The notes beneath the pieces were generated by a model. It worked only from the letters and a program-made list of their open reading frames with translations. It searched no databases and was not told where the DNA came from. From Bacillota bacterium (GTDB lineage Bacteria > Bacillota > Clostridia > Oscillospirales > Oscillospiraceae), in assembly GCA_023459875.1 (NCBI GenBank), contig JAEWRY010000044.1:219795-283794 (forward strand): a DNA stretch of 64,000 nucleotides, in the 5' to 3' direction. The translations under genes were made by a program, and so were the position numbers. The first letter of the stretch is position 1, and each line of letters starts with the position of its first letter. Below are positions 8,571 through 18,200 of the stretch, piece by piece.

Positions 8571-10667
8571 TTAGTATTTATCCACCCAGCTCGAAATAAG
8601 AAAGGTGGGTACAGTCCAAAGTAAAAGAAATATGGTGAGGTTCCCTGCGGACAGGGATGCATAGGCGTTTTGGAAGGTCAGATAAAACGCAATGAGAACT
8701 CCGGCCACGGCTCCCGCACAGGCAAATCCCGTGTTCTGAAGCACTGTCCGCCGCAGCCGTCCGGCTCCCACCACCGCCTCGGAAAAGGGGCCCAGGCCCT
8801 CCCGGCAAAGGACCGCCGTAATGGTATCGCTGTGGGCTTGCTGGGTATCCGACAACTCCCGCCGCCTTACAGCGGGGGGGAATTCCATGCGTTCCACCGG
8901 CAGCTTAAATCTCTGCCGGAGCATTGCCGGAATGATGTTGAAATCCCTGGTTGCGAGGATGGGACTAATCTTGTTTTGTATAAGGGCGGAAAGAGCCGGA
9001 GAAATGGGGCCCGGAAGGGAATAGTTAAGCGCGAAAACCCCTGCAAGCTCCCCGTCGATGGAGCAGAATACCGCGTTTTTGATGTTTAATCCTTTCGGGA
9101 GGGGAATTTCCATCAGTGTCATCAGCGCGGCGCTCCCGATGAGAACCTGCTCGCCCCGGATATCTGCGGACACCCCGCCTCCCTCGTGGTAAAACAGCTT
9201 GCCTGCCCGGCGGTAAACCGCTCCCTGGGTCCTCAGCAGATCATGAAACACTTTGTCAAGTCCGCTTCCCGAATCCCTCACCAGGGTGGCGGTCACGCCG
9301 ACAACCTTTTCCACGGAATAATCTCCGAACACTTTAATCCCGTTCATGGTCACAGCCCCAGGAGGAAAGAAGTCCGTATCGGTAAGCAGAATACCGTCTC
9401 CGTTAACCGCCCACCGGGCGCCTTCCCAGCCGGCAAGCGCCGCGCCGTTTCCGCTCAGGCGGACAGAAAGCCTGTCCATCGGCAAGCCAAAACATAAAAG
9501 TCCTGAATAGGAGGCCGCCGCCGTCAGCATGGCGGAGAAGCACCAGATCAGATGCTCCGGCTGCCGGTGGCCCAACGAGGAGATGAGAGAAAAGAGCAGC
9601 GAGGCGCACAGCAGAAGCGGCACGGCAATCCGGAACACCCGCTCTGCCCCGTCGGCCCCCTGTATCTGGGCACCAAAACCGTGAAGAGGCCCCGCCCATT
9701 TGGCATAGGCGTCTTTTCCGCTCCATTTGTTCTCATCCAGCGTGACCAAATAAGGCGTGCTGGTGGCATTGGCCGTGCGGCAGGTAAGCCGGAGCGCCCT
9801 TTGCTTCAAATAGGTCCCCCGCAGAACAAAGAAAAGGCATAACGTGACCGTTCCGCAGTAGGGCAGGCTCCCGTCCCTTCCGTCCAGGCGAAGCATGGTA
9901 AGGCTGTCCGCCAGCGTAGCGGCGGCGGCGAGGGCGGTGAGAGCGTCCATTCCCGCCCGGCCGCGCATAAGATTCACAAGGGCTTTGACTAAAACATCCA
10001 GAGAAAGCGCCACAGCGCAGGCAAGAAAAGCAGCGGAAAGATAGACGCAGAGCGCCGGATTTCTCTCCAGCGCCGTGGGCAGTGGTAAGTCAAAGAGCAC
10101 GGTCATGGCAATATAAAGCTGGGGCAGCGCGAGGAGGAAAACAAGATTCATACGGAACCGCAAGAATCCAAGGCCTTTGCTGTACCGCTTGAAGAGCTCG
10201 TCGGGAGTCAGATCGGCGACGGGTTCGGGAGCGGGCCGGGGCTTTCGTTCCCGGGCAAGGCGGGCCGTGTTTTCACGATCGACGCCGGGAATCAGCTTTT
10301 CCGCCTGCTTCGCCTTGGGGTCGGGCTTTGCCTCCGCTTCAAACATCTGGTCCGCGCATTGATCGAGTCCCTCCCGCAGCCGACGTACGCCTTTGGTGAT
10401 AGGGCTCTCCTCTTCCTCCAGCGCTCCTTCGGGCACACTAGCACCAGGGAACGGAATCACCTTGCTCTTGGCATCGGCCGCCCGGGGCTTTTCTGTCTGC
10501 CCCTGTGGCGTCTGCGGAGGCGGTTTTGGCAACGCCGAACGAGGGGCAGGCTCCCTTTCTTCCTGCTCCTGTTTCGGCTCTTCGGTGCTTGTCCCCCGAT
10601 ATTCCGCTAAAATCTCCTCCAGAGAATATGAGGTCTCGTTATTCAGTTCATCTTTGTGGTCACCCAT
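8571..10667 (-). CDS. Degenerate P1B-type ATPase-like membrane protein (pseudo-ATPase)
   Basis: 698 residues from ATG 10667. An upstream GTG (10676) lies inside the AGGTGAT ribosome-binding site. Residues 1-160 are acidic, Pro-rich and probably disordered. The rest follows the order of heavy-metal P-type ATPases: RGRAGMDALTALAAAA (236-250) equals the MDVLVAL helix; ASYSGLLCFGLP (385-396) takes the place of the CPCALGLATP helix; GAALAGWEGARWA leads to LTDTDFFPPG (428-437) where DKTGTLTxG should be; GGVSADIRGEQVLIGS (497-512) and SIDGELAGVFAL match the nucleotide-domain and P-domain strands; a last pair of membrane helices closes it. The CPC, DKTGT, TGD and GDGxND motifs are all lost and the A-domain TGE is not visible. 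It cannot be a normal pump. It lies 34 nt after rlmB. Confidence 0.75.
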   Translation of the reverse strand: MGDHKDELNNETSYSLEEILAEYRGTSTEEPKQEQEEREPAPRSALPKPPPQTPQGQTEKPRAADAKSKVIPFPGASVPEGALEEEESPITKGVRRLREGLDQCADQMFEAEAKPDPKAKQAEKLIPGVDRENTARLARERKPRPAPEPVADLTPDELFKRYSKGLGFLRFRMNLVFLLALPQLYIAMTVLFDLPLPTALERNPALCVYLSAAFLACAVALSLDVLVKALVNLMRGRAGMDALTALAAAATLADSLTMLRLDGRDGSLPYCGTVTLCLFFVLRGTYLKQRALRLTCRTANATSTPYLVTLDENKWSGKDAYAKWAGPLHGFGAQIQGADGAERVFRIAVPLLLCASLLFSLISSLGHRQPEHLIWCFSAMLTAAASYSGLLCFGLPMDRLSVRLSGNGAALAGWEGARWAVNGDGILLTDTDFFPPGAVTMNGIKVFGDYSVEKVVGVTATLVRDSGSGLDKVFHDLLRTQGAVYRRAGKLFYHEGGGVSADIRGEQVLIGSAALMTLMEIPLPKGLNIKNAVFCSIDGELAGVFALNYSLPGPISPALSALIQNKISPILATRDFNIIPAMLRQRFKLPVERMEFPPAVRRRELSDTQQAHSDTITAVLCREGLGPFSEAVVGAGRLRRTVLQNTGFACAGAVAGVLIAFYLTFQNAYASLSAGNLTIFLLLWTVPTFLISSWVDKY

Positions 10668-10701
10668 CGTTATCACCTTTACCGGCAGGAAGCCGCTCGC
10701 G

Positions 10702-11484
10702 TCACATTCTCTGTCTTACGGCCTCGTAAAGTAAAATAGCCGCTGCCGTGCTGGCGTTGAGGGAATTAAGCCTGCCCTTCATGGGGATACTGATAATAAC
10801 GTCGCAGGTCTCGGTTACGAGCCTTCCCATGCCCTCGCCCTCGGAGCCGATGACGATGGCCGCGGGACCCTTCAGATCCGCCTCATAAAGAGGGGTCTTT
10901 CCCCCGGCAGCGCTTCCGTAAACCCACAATCCTTCTTTTTTAAGGTCTTTGAGCAGGGCGGTCAGATTCGGAACCCTGGCCACCGGTATATGGGTGACCG
11001 CACCGGCCGAGGTTTTGGCAACAATTGCGGTAAGCCCTGCGGAGCGGCGCTTGGGAATGATGACTCCGTGGGCCCCAGCGCATTCGGCGGTCCTGATCAC
11101 CGCGCCGAGATTATGGGGATCGGTAATTTCGTCGCAAACCACGATGAGCGGCGCCTCTCCCTTATCTCGCGCCGAACGCAGGATATCTTCCACAGAGGCG
11201 TACTCCCGTACGGCTGCCAAGGCTATGACCCCCTGGTGGGCGTGGGTGACGCTCATTTCGTCCAATTTGCGGCGATCGGCCTCCACCACCACAATCCCTT
11301 TTTCCCGGGCGGACGAAGCGAGAAAGCCCAGGGTGGCGTCGGTCTCGCCCCGCGCTACGTAAATTTTATCAATGGCCGACCCAGCCCGAAGCGCTTCCGT
11401 TACGGCGTTGCGCCCTTCAATAATCCCGTCGGCGATGGCCTCTTTCAGCGTTTCAGGTCGATTTTCCGGTCTTTTTTCCTTCAT
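10702..11484 (-). CDS. rlmB: 23S rRNA (guanosine-2'-O-)-methyltransferase RlmB / TrmH-family SpoU methylase
   Basis: 260 residues from ATG 11484, which has GGGAGAG 6 nt upstream. In-frame ATGs at 11508 and 11514 are possible but have poorer sites. The N-terminal substrate-binding domain (IEGRNAVTEAL to about 85) and SPOUT domain are intact: motif 1 NLGAVIRTAECAGAHGVI, motif 2 IVIGSEGEGM, motif 3 IPMKGRLNSLNASTAAAI. The enzyme methylates the ribose of a 23S rRNA guanosine (G2251 in E. coli). The pseudo-P-type ATPase gene follows in the same direction. Confidence 0.93.
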   Translation of the reverse strand: MKEKRPENRPETLKEAIADGIIEGRNAVTEALRAGSAIDKIYVARGETDATLGFLASSAREKGIVVVEADRRKLDEMSVTHAHQGVIALAAVREYASVEDILRSARDKGEAPLIVVCDEITDPHNLGAVIRTAECAGAHGVIIPKRRSAGLTAIVAKTSAGAVTHIPVARVPNLTALLKDLKKEGLWVYGSAAGGKTPLYEADLKGPAAIVIGSEGEGMGRLVTETCDVIISIPMKGRLNSLNASTAAAILLYEAVRQRM

Positions 11485-11630
11485 GCGGTCTCTCCCGTCT
11501 CCTTGCATAGGCATGGGCAGGGCGCGTTTACCCTGCCGATTTTATTTATCATATCACAAGTAAGGCCGTAGAAAAAGGGCAAAATACGGCTTCTTTCACA
11601 GAAAATTTACACCTTTGCCAGCCCCCTTCC

Positions 11631-11659
11631 TTGTCTTTTTATCTTTCGTGTGCTATATT
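11631..11659 (+). promoter_or_regulatory. Probable sigma-A promoter of ftsH
   Basis: TTGTCT (11631-11636), a 17-bp spacer and TATATT (11654-11659) lie 33 nt before the ftsH start codon. Confidence 0.65.
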
Positions 11660-11692
11660 TATGGCAAGCCTTATGAATAGGAGGGCAAACTC

Positions 11693-13696
11693 GTGAAGCC
11701 CAAAAAGAACTCCGGCGGTAATAAAAATATAATCGGGATTATAACCATCATACTGTGGGCGCTGGTCGCGACTGTTCTGGTGCGGCAGGCCGCCACAATG
11801 CTGACGGGCTCCAGTTCCAAGGAAATATCCTACACTGAGTTCGTTCAGATGGTGGAAGATGATAAGGTAGACTCGGTGGAAATGCAGAGCAGCCAGTACA
11901 TCATCACCCCCAAAAGTCAAGTTTCTACGACGGACACCGCAAACAATCTGGACTCCCTTTTCGGCGGGAACTTACAAAAGGATACGGCCATCACCTATGT
12001 CACGTCCCCCCTTCCCGTGGAAGACCCCGATCTCATCCCGCTTTTAAAAGCCCACAATGTAACGATCAAAGCGCCGCTCGTTGACGCATCTTCTTATTTC
12101 GTGAGCATCGTGCTGAGCTATATCGTGCCGCTTCTCATCATGGTTCTTCTGGCTTCCTTCCTCTTTAAAAACATGGCGGGGAAAATGGGCGGCGGCCTGG
12201 GCGGCGTGGGAAAGGCCAACGCAAAGGTCTATGTGGAGAAAAAGACCGGTGTCACCTTTGCCGATGTGGCGGGGCAGGACGAGGCAAAGGAGAGCCTGGA
12301 GGAAATCATTGACTTCCTCCATAACCCGGGCAAATATACCGAAATTGGGGCCAAGCTGCCTAAGGGCGCTTTGCTGGTAGGCTCCCCCGGTACCGGTAAA
12401 ACCCTGCTCGCCAAAGCGGTGGCAGGCGAAGCCAACGTTCCGTTCTTCTCCATCTCCGGCTCCGATTTCGTGGAGATGTTTGTGGGCGTGGGCGCCTCCC
12501 GCGTCCGTGACCTCTTCAAGGAAGCTGCTAAGATCGCCCCCTGCATCATCTTTATCGACGAGATCGACACCATCGGCAAGAGCCGCGACAACCGCATGGG
12601 CGGCAACGATGAACGGGAACAGACCTTAAACCAGCTTTTAGCCGAGCTTGACGGCTTCGACCCTACCAAGGGCGTGATCGTGCTGGCCGCAACCAACCGG
12701 CCGGAAGTGCTGGACAAGGCTCTGCTGCGGCCCGGCCGTTTCGACCGGCGCATCACCGTCGACCGGCCCAACCTGGCCGGACGGCTCGCCACCCTCCAGG
12801 TCCACACCCGCAACATCCGTCTCTCCGAGGACGTGGATCTCAACAGAATCGCTCAGGCTACCGCCGGCTGCGTTGGTGCAGACTTGGCGAACCTGGTGAA
12901 CGAGGCTGCCCTCCGCGCAGTGCGTATGGGGCGGCACGCGGTGAACCAGAACGATCTCTTGGTCTCCTTCGAGGTGGTTATCGCCGGAACCGAAAAGAAA
13001 GGAACCGTTCTCACCGAGCAGGAAAAGCGGCTCATCGCGTACCATGAGGTGGGCCACGCTCTGGTAGCCGCCCTGCAAAAGAACGCCCAGCCGGTATCAA
13101 AGATCACAATCGTCCCCCACACCCAGGGCGCTCTCGGATATACCATGCAGCTCCCCGAGGAGGAGAAATTCCTCATGAGCAAGGACGATATTCTCACTGA
13201 AATCCGCATTCTGCTTGCCGGGCGCAGTGCCGAAGAGGTGGTCTTCCATACCATGACCTCCGGCGCCGCCAATGATATCGAGCGGGCCACCGATCTGGCA
13301 CGCAGGATGATCACCATGTACGGCATGAGCGACAAATACGGCATGATGGGCCTCGCCACCGTGCAGAATCAATACCTGGACGGCAGCATGGGCCTTACCT
13401 GCGCCCAGGAAACCGCCGCGGGAATCGATTTGGAGATGAAATCCATTATCGACGTCTGCCATGCCGACGCGATCAAGATTCTGGAGGGCAACAAAGATAA
13501 ACTGGATTCCATAGCGGATTATTTGCTGAAAAAGGAGACCATCACCGGCAGCGAGATGATGGCGATCCTCGCGGACAAAGACCCCGCTTTGGCGGAGGAC
13601 AATACTCCCCCGAACAGCGACCCGATTCCTCTTGCCGGCGCGGTAGCTCCCGCCCAGAAACCGGAGTCCGATCATAACTTACCGACGAATCTTTGA
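11693..13696 (+). CDS. ftsH: ATP-dependent zinc metalloprotease FtsH
   Basis: 667 residues with GTG start and an AGGAGGG site. Two membrane helices (about 12-32 and 133-158) flank an extracytoplasmic domain. The AAA module has Walker A GSPGTGKT (230-237), Walker B IIFIDE (285-290) and the second region of homology ending GRFDRR. The protease carries the zinc motif HEVGHA (H451, E452, H455) and TSGAANDIERAT, which supplies the third ligand. It degrades membrane and regulatory proteins. Downstream lies a strong bidirectional hairpin. It is monocistronic, unlike the common tilS-hpt-ftsH arrangement. Confidence 0.97.
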   Translation: MKPKKNSGGNKNIIGIITIILWALVATVLVRQAATMLTGSSSKEISYTEFVQMVEDDKVDSVEMQSSQYIITPKSQVSTTDTANNLDSLFGGNLQKDTAITYVTSPLPVEDPDLIPLLKAHNVTIKAPLVDASSYFVSIVLSYIVPLLIMVLLASFLFKNMAGKMGGGLGGVGKANAKVYVEKKTGVTFADVAGQDEAKESLEEIIDFLHNPGKYTEIGAKLPKGALLVGSPGTGKTLLAKAVAGEANVPFFSISGSDFVEMFVGVGASRVRDLFKEAAKIAPCIIFIDEIDTIGKSRDNRMGGNDEREQTLNQLLAELDGFDPTKGVIVLAATNRPEVLDKALLRPGRFDRRITVDRPNLAGRLATLQVHTRNIRLSEDVDLNRIAQATAGCVGADLANLVNEAALRAVRMGRHAVNQNDLLVSFEVVIAGTEKKGTVLTEQEKRLIAYHEVGHALVAALQKNAQPVSKITIVPHTQGALGYTMQLPEEEKFLMSKDDILTEIRILLAGRSAEEVVFHTMTSGAANDIERATDLARRMITMYGMSDKYGMMGLATVQNQYLDGSMGLTCAQETAAGIDLEMKSIIDVCHADAIKILEGNKDKLDSIADYLLKKETITGSEMMAILADKDPALAEDNTPPNSDPIPLAGAVAPAQKPESDHNLPTNL

Positions 13697-13707
13697 ATTG
13701 AAGCTAC

Positions 13708-13737
13708 AAAGGCGCCGCGGGAATCCCGCGGCACCTT
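13708..13737. terminator. Bidirectional terminator between ftsH and gltD
   Basis: AAAGG-n-GCCGCGGG pairs with CCCGCGGC-n-CCTTT around a 3-nt AAT loop. Sequences rich in A on the left and T on the right allow termination of both convergent genes. Confidence 0.8.
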
Positions 13738-13753
13738 TCTTATGTCGGTTTGT

Positions 13754-15235
13754 TTACAGGTTCGTATACCCCATGAGAGCCATATCGATTTCTCTCGCGG
13801 CTCCCCGGCCCTCTGAGATAGCCCACACCACCAATGACTGTCCTCTGTGCATGTCTCCCGCGGCAAAAACCCGGGGGACAGAAGTCGCATAGCTGTCCGG
13901 CTTGGTCTGTATATTGGTCCTGGCATCCCGCTTCACCTCAAAGTCGGCGCAGATCCCCTCTTCGCTTCCGAGAAAGCCTGCGGCGATGATGAGAAGATCG
14001 GTTTTGATCTCTTCTTCGCTGCCCGGCACTTCCGTCATGGCCGGTCTGCCGTCGGGGCCTGTTTGCATCGCCAGGCGTACCGTGGATATCTTGCGCAGGT
14101 TATTATTCTTATCGGCAAAAAGCTCGGTCACCGTCGTCTCATAGCGTCGGGGATCGCCGCTGTAAAGGGAGATGGCCTCTTCCTGGCCGTAATCGGTCTT
14201 GCAGATTTTGGGCCATTCGGGCCAGGGGTTGTTCGCTGCCCGGGCGTCAGGGGCTTTCGGCATCATTTCCAGCTGAATCACCGACTTGCAGCCGTGGCGG
14301 ATGCAAGTGCCCACGCAGTCGTTACCCGTGTCTCCGCCGCCGACGACCACGACATTTTTACCTTTGGCAGATGGGTAGGTTCCATCTTTCAGGCCTGTGT
14401 CCAGAAAGCTCTTGGTGGTAGCCTTCAGAAAGTCCACGGCGAAATAGACTCCCCGTACATCGCGGCCTTTGACGTTCAAGTCCCTGGGCCGTGCCGCACC
14501 GCAGCAAAGGAGTACCGCGTCAAACTGCGTTAAAAGCTGTTCCGCTTTGATATCCTTGCCCACTTCCACACTGGTAATAAAGGTAACCCCTTCCGCGGCC
14601 ATGAAATCAGTGCGGCGTGTTACAATTGTCTTTTCCAGCTTCATATTGGGAATTCCGTACATGAGAAGGCCGCCGGGCCTGTCGGAACGTTCAAAGACAG
14701 TAACGCTGTGTCCCCGCCTGTTCAGCTGGTCGGCAGCAGCAAGACCCGAAGGGCCCGAACCCACTACCGCAATTTTCTTACCGGTACGCACCGCCGGGGG
14801 GGATGGGACCATAAGTCCGGAGGCCCAGAAGTCCTCGATAATTCCAAGCTCGTTGTCTTTTACGGTAACCGGGCTGCCGTGAAGACCGCAGGTACATGCC
14901 GCCTCGCACAGGGCGGGACATACTCTTCCGGTGAATTCCGGAAAGTTGTTGGTCTTTAAAAGCCGGCTGGCCGCGTGGCTGAAGTTGCCCCGATAGACCA
15001 AATCGTTCCACTCGGGCACCAGATTATGCAGTGGGCAGCCGGAAGTCATACCGCCCAGCGTCACTCCGGACTGACAAAATGGAACACCGCAGGCCATGCA
15101 TCTGGCCCCCTGCTTTTTCCGCTCCTCCAAAGGAAGGGGCGGGTGAAACTCCCGATAATGCTTGATCCGCTGCTCGGGGGATTGTGAGGGATTGGGAATC
15201 CGCTCATATTCCATAAATCCGGTTGGCTTTCCCAT
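13754..15235 (-). CDS. gltD: Glutamate synthase (NADPH) small subunit
   Basis: 493 residues from ATG 15235, preceded by AGGGGGAG. The N-terminal cysteine cluster (CMACGVPFCQSG, then SGCPLHN and GRVCPALCEAAC) holds the [4Fe-4S] centres. The FAD site reads VVGSGPSGLAAADQL and the NADPH site VVGGGDTGNDC. It passes electrons from NAD(P)H to the large subunit. The start lies 2 nt after the gltB stop, whose own last codons contain the ribosome-binding site, so translation is coupled. Last gene of the glnA-ANTAR-gltB-gltD operon. Confidence 0.96.
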   Translation of the reverse strand: MGKPTGFMEYERIPNPSQSPEQRIKHYREFHPPLPLEERKKQGARCMACGVPFCQSGVTLGGMTSGCPLHNLVPEWNDLVYRGNFSHAASRLLKTNNFPEFTGRVCPALCEAACTCGLHGSPVTVKDNELGIIEDFWASGLMVPSPPAVRTGKKIAVVGSGPSGLAAADQLNRRGHSVTVFERSDRPGGLLMYGIPNMKLEKTIVTRRTDFMAAEGVTFITSVEVGKDIKAEQLLTQFDAVLLCCGAARPRDLNVKGRDVRGVYFAVDFLKATTKSFLDTGLKDGTYPSAKGKNVVVVGGGDTGNDCVGTCIRHGCKSVIQLEMMPKAPDARAANNPWPEWPKICKTDYGQEEAISLYSGDPRRYETTVTELFADKNNNLRKISTVRLAMQTGPDGRPAMTEVPGSEEEIKTDLLIIAAGFLGSEEGICADFEVKRDARTNIQTKPDSYATSVPRVFAAGDMHRGQSLVVWAISEGRGAAREIDMALMGYTNL

Positions 15236-15237
15236 AC

Positions 15238-18200
15238 TTATTCTCCCCCTTTCGAATTGATATAAAAGGCCTCCACTTCGGCGTCCGCCCGGCACATACC
15301 GCGCTCTTCCAAACGGGCAATGGTACGAAGCATCTTGTCGTAATCCCTTGGGAGGATCTTCTTGAACTGCCGGGCACTCGCTTCCATGCTCGCCAAAATC
15401 TTCTTGGCTCTTTCGGAGCCGGTTGCCGCCGCATGCGCGGCAAGCAAAGCGCGCAGCTCCTCAATATCGTGCTTTTCGGCGAGCGTATCCATGGTGATCA
15501 GTTCCTTATTGACTCTCAGGTAAAGATCGTTATTGGGGTCCCAGACGAAGGCCACGCCACCCGACATACCCGCCGCGAAATTTTTCCCGGTGGAGCCCAG
15601 GATAACCACTCTGCCGCCGGTCATATACTCGCAGCCATGATCGCCCACGCCTTCCACCACCGCGGTGGCTCCGGAGTTGCGCACGCAGAACCGCTCGCCC
15701 GCGATGCCGCGCACGAAGGCGGTGCCGCTGGTGGCTCCGTACAGGGCAACGTTTCCGATAATGATATTTTCCTCGGCGATAAAGGCGCTCTTTTCAGGCG
15801 GGTAGACTACAAGCTTGCCGCCGGAGAGTCCCTTGCCGAAGTAATCGTTGGCGTCCCCCTCCAGCTCAAGGGTAAGCCCCTTGGGAATAAAGGCGCCGAA
15901 GGACTGGCCGCCGCCGCCGTAGCACTTCACCACAAAGGTATCGTCCGCAAGGGAACTGCCGTGGAGCCTCGTAATGTCGGAGCCCAGAATGGTTCCCAGC
16001 GCCCGGTCTGTGGAGGAGACGTTGATAGAAAGCCGTTTTGGTTCGCCGGTCTCCAGGGCGTCGCCCAGCTCGCGTTCCAGGACCCGCAGGTCGATGGTTT
16101 TTTCAAGCCCGAAGGGGAAGATGTCCTTGGGATCGAAGTGGGTCTTCACAGAGGGGTCGGACGGGGGACTGCTCAGAATCGCGGAGAGATCCACCGTGCC
16201 CGCCCGGTGGTTCACCGCGTGGGCCCTAGGCCGAAGCAGATCCGTCCTGCCCACCAGCTCCTCCACAGTGTGCACACCAAGCTTTGCCATGTGTTCCCGC
16301 AGCTCCCGGGCCACAAACCGCATGAAGTTTTCCACATGCTCAGGCTTGCCGGCAAACCGCTTGCGCAGCTCCGGATTCTGCGTTGCGACTCCCACGGGGC
16401 AGGTATCCAGGTTGCATACCCGCATCATGACGCAGCCCATGGTGATAAGCGGCGCGGTGGCAAAACCGAATTCCTCGGCCCCCAGCATGCAGGCGATGGC
16501 CACGTCCCGGCCGGTCATCAGCTTTCCGTCGGTTTCCAGCGTCACCCTGGATCTAAGTCCATTGCGCAGCAGGGTCTGATGGGTCTCGGCAAGACCCAGC
16601 TCCCAAGGCAGACCGGCGTTGTGGATGGAGGTGCGCGGCGCGGCGCCGGTGCCGCCGTCATGGCCGGAGATAAGCACGACTTGTGCCCCCGCCTTGGCCA
16701 CACCCGCCGCAATGGTTCCCACCCCGGCCTCCGAAACAAGCTTCACGGAAATCCTGGCGGCCCGGTTGGCGTTTTTCAGGTCGTAAATGAGCTGAGCCAA
16801 GTCTTCGATGGAATAGATATCGTGATGAGGCGGGGGCGAAATGAGGGAGACGCCAGGCGTGGAGTGGCGGGTCTTGGCTATCCAGGGATAGACCTTTTTG
16901 CCCGGCAGGTGTCCGCCTTCGCCGGGCTTCGCGCCCTGGGCCATTTTGATCTGAATTTCCCTGGCCGAGACCAGGTATTCGCTGGTCACGCCAAACCGTC
17001 CGGAGGCTACCTGCTTAATGGCGGAACCCCGTTCCGTCCCCAGCCGCTCGGGGGACTCACCGCCCTCGCCGCTGTTGGACTTGCCGCCCAGCCGGTTCAT
17101 GGCGAGGGCCAGGCATTCGTGTGCTTCCTGGGAAATGGACCCGTAGCTCATGGCTCCGGTTTTAAATCTCTTAACGATGGAGTCCTCGCTCTCGATCTGG
17201 TCAAGGGGCAGGGGGTCGGCGATATAGCACATCTCGATGAGGCCCCGCAGGGTGTGTGGGCTGTTCTCGTCATCCACCAGCTTAGAATACTCCTTAAAAA
17301 TGCCGTAGTCCCCTCTCCGGGCGGCCTCCTGAAGCAGGTGAATGGTCTGGGGGTTGTACATATGGTCTTCGCAGCCCGACCGGGATTTGTGGGTACCGAT
17401 GGAATCCAGAGTCAGGTCGGTTCCCAGGCCCAGCGGGTCGAAGGCTTTGGAGTGGTTGCTGTCCACCAGTTCCTCGATCTCGGCAAGGCCGATGCCCTCC
17501 ACTCTGGAAACCGTGTTGGTAAAGTACTCGTCGACCACTTCCTTGGAAATGCCCACGGCCTCGAAAATCTGAGCGGATTGATAGGACTGGATGGTGGAAA
17601 TGCCCATCTTAGAAGCGATTTTAACAATGCCGTGCAGCACCGCGTCATTATAATCCTTGACCGCGGCATAATAGTCCTTATCCAGCAGTCCCTCTTCGAT
17701 GAGTCCTCCGATGGTCTCTTGGGCCAAATAGGGGTTCACTGCCCTCGCCCCGTAGCCCAGCAGGGTGGCGAACTGATGTACGTCCCGGGGCTCGGCGGAC
17801 TCCAAAATCACGGAGACGGCCGTGCGCTTCTTGGTGCGTACCAAATATTGTTCCATTGCGGACACCGCAAGCAGAGACGGGATCGCCACATGGTTTTCGT
17901 CCACGCCCCGGTCGGAGAGGATGATGATATTGGCTCCGTTCCGGTAGGCCCGGTCGGCCGCAACGAACATGTGGTCCAAAGCCCGCTTGAGGGGCGTGTT
18001 CTTATAGTAAAGGATAGAAACGGTCTCAACATGGAAGCCAGGCTTTTTCATTGCTCTGATCTTCATAAGGTCGGTGGTGGTGAGGATGGGATTGTGGACC
18101 TCCAGAACCCGGCAGTTTTTCGCTTTCTCCTCCAGCAGGTTGCCATCGTCGCCCAGATATATCGTGGTGTCGGTGACGATCTCCTCCCGGATGGCGTCGA

